Positions 60,659 through 64,000 of a stretch of DNA of 64,000 nucleotides are shown piece by piece. The stretch's first letter is position 1. Every line of letters begins with the position of its first letter. The stretch is from NCBI GenBank assembly GCA_963734635.1, contig CAVTIA010000014.1, forward strand, positions 62,001 through 126,000, read 5' to 3'. This stretch comes from DATCJA01 sp963734635. Lineage in GTDB: Bacteria; Acidobacteriota; Vicinamibacteria; Vicinamibacterales; UBA2999. Made by a program: the position numbers and the translations under genes. The notes beneath the pieces were generated by a model, which saw only the letters and a list, made by a program, of their open reading frames with translations, did no database searches and was not told where the DNA came from.

Positions 60659-63373
60659 TTAGGGCTTAGCGTCGCGCCAGTTTTCTGCGATTCCGACGTC
60701 GACCGTCAGCGGAACTTTGAGAGCCGCGGCGCCTTCCATCTGCTCGCGAACCGATTCGGCGGCGCGCTCGGCCTCGTCTTGCGGAGCCTCGAACAGCAGT
60801 TCGTCGTGGACGGTGAGGATCATGCGCGTCCTGAAACCGCGCCGCGGCAGCTCGGCGTGGAGCGCAATCATCGCTCTCTTCAGAATGTCGGCCGCCGTCC
60901 CCTGAATGGGCATATTGACGGTCGCGCGCTCGGCGGCGGAGCGAATCTGGCCGTTCCGGCTGTTCAGTTCCGGAACCAGGCGCCTTCTTCCGAACATGGT
61001 TTTCACGACGCCGCTCTCGCGTGAACGTCGGAGTGTCTCGTCGATGAAGGTCCGCACCTTCGGAAATCCAGCGAAATACGCGTCGATAAACTCCTGCGCC
61101 GCTTCCTTGGTCACCCCGATGTCCTTGGCGAGAGTAAATGCGGTTTTTCCGTACAGCAGCGCATAGTTGACGATTTTGGCCCGTCTCCTCAGCTCATGCT
61201 TATCCAGGCCACTGGCTGGACCGAACACTTTCAAGGCTGTCCTGTCGTGGATGTCCTCACCGCTGGCAAAGGCATCAATGAGCGCTTCTTCGTCGGCGAG
61301 ATGTGCGAGCACCCGCAGCTCAATCTGCGAGTAGTCGGCTGAAATCAGCACGTGGCCCGGGGCGGCGACGAAGGCGCGCCGGATCTGCCGCCCGAGTTCC
61401 GTTCGGATCGGAATGTTCTGTAGATTCGGATCCGAGCTGCTCAGGCGGCCGGTTGCCGCGACTGCCTGGTTGAAGCTCGTGTGAACCCGTCCGGTGCGTG
61501 GGTGCACCAGTTGCGGCAGCGCGTCGATGTACGTGCTCTTCAACTTATGGAGCCCACGCCATTCCAGGATCAGCCGCGGAAGCTCGTGCACGAGAGCGAG
61601 CTCTTCCAGAACCTCGACAGCCGTCGACGCCGAACGGGTTTTCCCGGTCTTTTTCAGCGTGGGCAGCTGCATCTTCTCGAACAGGATTTCGCCCAGCTGT
61701 TTCGGTGAGTTGATGTTGAACTCCTGTCCGGCGAGGCCGTAGATACGCTCCGTATAACGAGCGAGCTCACGCTCGATATGCTGGGATTGTGCGGCGAGAG
61801 CCGGGGCATCGATCAGGATCCCGGCCCGCTCAACGTCCGCGAGCACGGGCAGCAGCGGCATCTCCAGGTCACGAAACACCGGATCGAGCGAGTCGGCGAC
61901 GAGCAGCGGCGCCAGGCGCTGTGAGAGCTGACGCGCGAGGTCGGCCCGTTCGCCGGCGAAGCTCAACGCCGCTTGCGGTGTGACGGTGGCGATCTCGACG
62001 GCCTTTGGGCCGCGCCCACACAGATCCTCTTCGGTCAGCGCCTTGTAGCCCAAATGCTCGAGCGAGGTGCCTTCAAGCGGATGGCCTGATCGAGTCGCGT
62101 CGAGCAGATAGCTGGCAAGCATCGAGTCGAATGCGAGACCTCTGAGCTCGATGCCGTGGCTCCTGAGGATGATGACGTCGGCCTTGAGGTCGTGGCCGAT
62201 TTTGCGGACGGAAGCATCCTCGAACAGGGGGCGCAATCGCTCGAGCGCCGCACCGCGCTCCATCTGTTGTACGGCCGATGCAGGCGACAGCAGATCGCCG
62301 CCGCCCAAATCTGCATGACCAAGCGGCAGGTAGCGCGCTTGCCTGTCCGCCGTAGAAAAGGCGATCCCGACGATCGATGCGCGCATCGCAGACGGATCGT
62401 TTCCGATCACATGGAGTGCAAACTCACCCGCCTCACGCAATTGGGCAATCAGCGCGTCGAGCTCCTGAGCCGTCGCGACGATAGCGTAGTCCTTTTCGAT
62501 GGTGTCGGCGGTTGGCGCGTAATCGTTGACCAGCGTGCGAAACGCCAGACGCGAGAACAGCTCATAACAACGTTCGCGGGATGCCCCTCGATAACGTAGA
62601 GTTTCAAGATCCACCTCGATGGGAACGTCGGCGCGGATGGTGACGAGCTCGCGACTTCGGAGCGCATCTTCGCGGTGCGCGAGGAGCGCCTCCCGGTACT
62701 TGCGCTGTGTCAGCTCACCAGCCTGGTCGAGCAGCGCGTCGAGACTGCCGAACGCGGTAATCAGGTCAATCGCACCCTTCTTGCCGACACCGGGCACACC
62801 CGCCACGTTGTCGCTGGTGTCGCCCACGAGCGCAAGCACGTCTACCACCCGGGATGGCTGAACGCCGAACTTGTCTCGTACCGCAGCTTCGTCAAACCAC
62901 GTTCCGTCCTCACGCGGATCGTACACACGAATGCCGTTGTGTACCAGCTGGAAGAAGTCCTTGTCGATCGAGACAATCGCCACGTCGAATCCCGTTTCCG
63001 ACGCGCGCCTCGCGATGGTTCCGATGACGTCGTCAGCTTCATATCCCGATGCCGTGATAATCGGCACGCCGAGCGCTTCGCACGCCTCGTGTACCCAGCC
63101 GATCTGCTCCGCGAGGTCATCCGGCATCGCCACGCGGTTTGCTTTGTAATCGGCCACGAGCTCGTCCCGAAACGTGCGGCCGGCAAGATCGAACGACGCC
63201 GCGATGTATTCCGGATGGTGATCGCTCATCAGTTTCCGCAACATCGTGACGAAGACGTACACCGCGTGCGTGGTATGTCCCTCTTGATTGGACAAGCCTC
63301 TACCGCGGAATGCGTGGTAGGCACGGTACATTTGAGAGCTGCCGTCGATCAGGAACAGCGTAGGACGGGACAT
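60659..63373 (-). CDS. polA: DNA polymerase I with inactive 3'-5' exonuclease domain and Tyr in the O-helix
   Basis: A 904-residue family A polymerase. The 5' nuclease domain (about 1-290) starts LFLIDGSSQMYRAYHAF and has SGYEADDVIGT and ALVGDTSDNVAGVPGVGKKGA. The 3'-5' exonuclease domain is present as a fold but lacks the DxE motif (EFALHVIGND instead). The polymerase has motif A ISADYSQIELRVLAHLA, O-helix RRRAKIVNYALLYG with Tyr737 where E. coli has Phe762, and motif C ILTVHDELLFEAP. Start is the ATG at 63373 (SRPTLFLIDG follows); a GTG-type upstream extension to 63445 is unlikely. Confidence 0.95.
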   Translation of the reverse strand: MSRPTLFLIDGSSQMYRAYHAFRGRGLSNQEGHTTHAVYVFVTMLRKLMSDHHPEYIAASFDLAGRTFRDELVADYKANRVAMPDDLAEQIGWVHEACEALGVPIITASGYEADDVIGTIARRASETGFDVAIVSIDKDFFQLVHNGIRVYDPREDGTWFDEAAVRDKFGVQPSRVVDVLALVGDTSDNVAGVPGVGKKGAIDLITAFGSLDALLDQAGELTQRKYREALLAHREDALRSRELVTIRADVPIEVDLETLRYRGASRERCYELFSRLAFRTLVNDYAPTADTIEKDYAIVATAQELDALIAQLREAGEFALHVIGNDPSAMRASIVGIAFSTADRQARYLPLGHADLGGGDLLSPASAVQQMERGAALERLRPLFEDASVRKIGHDLKADVIILRSHGIELRGLAFDSMLASYLLDATRSGHPLEGTSLEHLGYKALTEEDLCGRGPKAVEIATVTPQAALSFAGERADLARQLSQRLAPLLVADSLDPVFRDLEMPLLPVLADVERAGILIDAPALAAQSQHIERELARYTERIYGLAGQEFNINSPKQLGEILFEKMQLPTLKKTGKTRSASTAVEVLEELALVHELPRLILEWRGLHKLKSTYIDALPQLVHPRTGRVHTSFNQAVAATGRLSSSDPNLQNIPIRTELGRQIRRAFVAAPGHVLISADYSQIELRVLAHLADEEALIDAFASGEDIHDRTALKVFGPASGLDKHELRRRAKIVNYALLYGKTAFTLAKDIGVTKEAAQEFIDAYFAGFPKVRTFIDETLRRSRESGVVKTMFGRRRLVPELNSRNGQIRSAAERATVNMPIQGTAADILKRAMIALHAELPRRGFRTRMILTVHDELLFEAPQDEAERAAESVREQMEGAAALKVPLTVDVGIAENWRDAKP

Positions 63374-63427
63374 TGCGTGGACGACACCAAGAGTGAGCGG
63401 TTTCGGTAAGGATATCATTGGGTTTTG

Positions 63428-64000
63428 ATGCTTCGTCGTGCTCAACGCGTGTGCGCTGCGGTGGTGTTGCTGGGGCTCGCATGCGCGATTGGATCGGGAT
63501 GTGCGGCCGGCGTGTTCAAGCGTGACTACGAGTACGAGGAAGAGCTGTACCTGTCGCTCGACGGAGCCGCAACGCTGAACGTCAACGCATCAGTAGCAGC
63601 GCTCGTTGCGCTACGAGGCGCGCACCTGGATCCCGATCCGCGTGCGCGCGTCGATCGCAGCGCGCTGCGGACGTTCTTCGGCGCGCCCGACACCCGCGTT
63701 TCGGTGAGCCTCTCACGACGTGACGGCCGCCGGTTCGTTCACGCAAGCATCGTAGTGGATGACGTGCGAAAGCTGTCGCGGTTGCCAGCCTTCGCCTGGT
63801 CGAGCTACCAATTCAGCCGCTACGGCGAGGCGCTCGCGTTCAAGCAGACTGTTGGCCCGCCGACCCCGCAACACGGCACGATGCGATGGGAAGGAGGGGA
63901 GTTGGTTGCTTTCCGCATGCATCTGCCCAGCGCGGTCGTGTTTCACAATGCGCCGTCAGGTGAAGTGGAGCGTGGCAACATCCTCGAATGGGAGCAGTCG
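63428..64000 (+). CDS. Putative lipoprotein, truncated by the window end
   Basis: The frame is open from the ATG at 63428 to the end of the window (191 codons). The N-terminus has a hydrophobic segment with two candidate lipobox cysteines (GLAC and GSGC) in AAVVLLGLACAIGSGCAAG. The exported part begins FKRDYEYEEELYLSLDGAATLNVNAS and continues with mixed strand/helix sequence, ending VERGNILEWEQS at the edge. I do not recognise the family. It is divergent from polA, 54 bases apart. Confidence 0.65.
   Translation, partial: MLRRAQRVCAAVVLLGLACAIGSGCAAGVFKRDYEYEEELYLSLDGAATLNVNASVAALVALRGAHLDPDPRARVDRSALRTFFGAPDTRVSVSLSRRDGRRFVHASIVVDDVRKLSRLPAFAWSSYQFSRYGEALAFKQTVGPPTPQHGTMRWEGGELVAFRMHLPSAVVFHNAPSGEVERGNILEWEQS

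Overview
The window is GC-rich bacterial chromosome with Gram-negative traits: ABC export of a lipid-linked polysaccharide, heptose activation, a SurA-type chaperone, a porin, an OmpA-family lipoprotein and several other lipoproteins. A Ser/Thr kinase fused to WD40/TolB-like repeats, a VWA protein, a serine exopeptidase of the DPP4 family and many intergenic REP-like palindromes together suggest Acidobacteriota, perhaps Vicinamibacteria. That placement is inferred from gene content, not from a marker-gene tree. I saw no rRNA, tRNA or CRISPR.

Layout. 0-2.4 kb: wzm (cut by the window edge), wzt and rfaE2, for export of an O-antigen-like glycan and heptose activation. 2.5-9 kb: mfd, a frameshifted surA, a NusG-like antiterminator and dusB, all on the plus strand. 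9-24.8 kb is rich in signalling genes: a coupled minus-strand operon (sigma-54 response regulator, small basic protein, Dabb protein), a small HTH protein, a stand-alone DHp-like protein, a FliA-like sigma factor, a PAS hybrid kinase, a diguanylate cyclase, a GAF-GAF-PP2C phosphatase, a CHASE-like/GAF protein, and a PhoB-type two-component pair divergent from a porin. 24.9-27.5 kb: an isolated nuoG followed by ccdA. 28-36.8 kb: an M1 peptidase, a frameshifted alpha-oxoamine synthase, membrane proteins and an aminotransferase. 37-43.2 kb: a VWA protein, an OmpA-like lipoprotein, a short-chain dehydrogenase and the kinase, which is frameshifted near its N-terminus.

43.3-44.25 kb is a patch of decaying DNA: a DUF2231-Rieske pseudogene, an IS110-type transposase remnant and a 17-bp tandem repeat. 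44.25-53.2 kb: a MetF-like protein, a DPP4-type peptidase, a beta-CASP nuclease, an aminotransferase, malQ and a frameshifted glnS. malQ and glnS converge and each reads far into the other. 53.4-64 kb: rmuC, DUF1015-serA-serC (serine synthesis), pcnB, a helical-repeat protein, polA and a lipoprotein cut by the window end.

Two features recur across the window. The first is a family of GTAG-headed palindromes, single or as head-to-head pairs, with covarying stems; some lie inside genes (mfd and a membrane protein). The second is a set of single-base frameshifts in otherwise well-conserved genes, where the clear cases are all +1 insertions of G or C. These could be assembly error or real decay; the sequence alone cannot decide.
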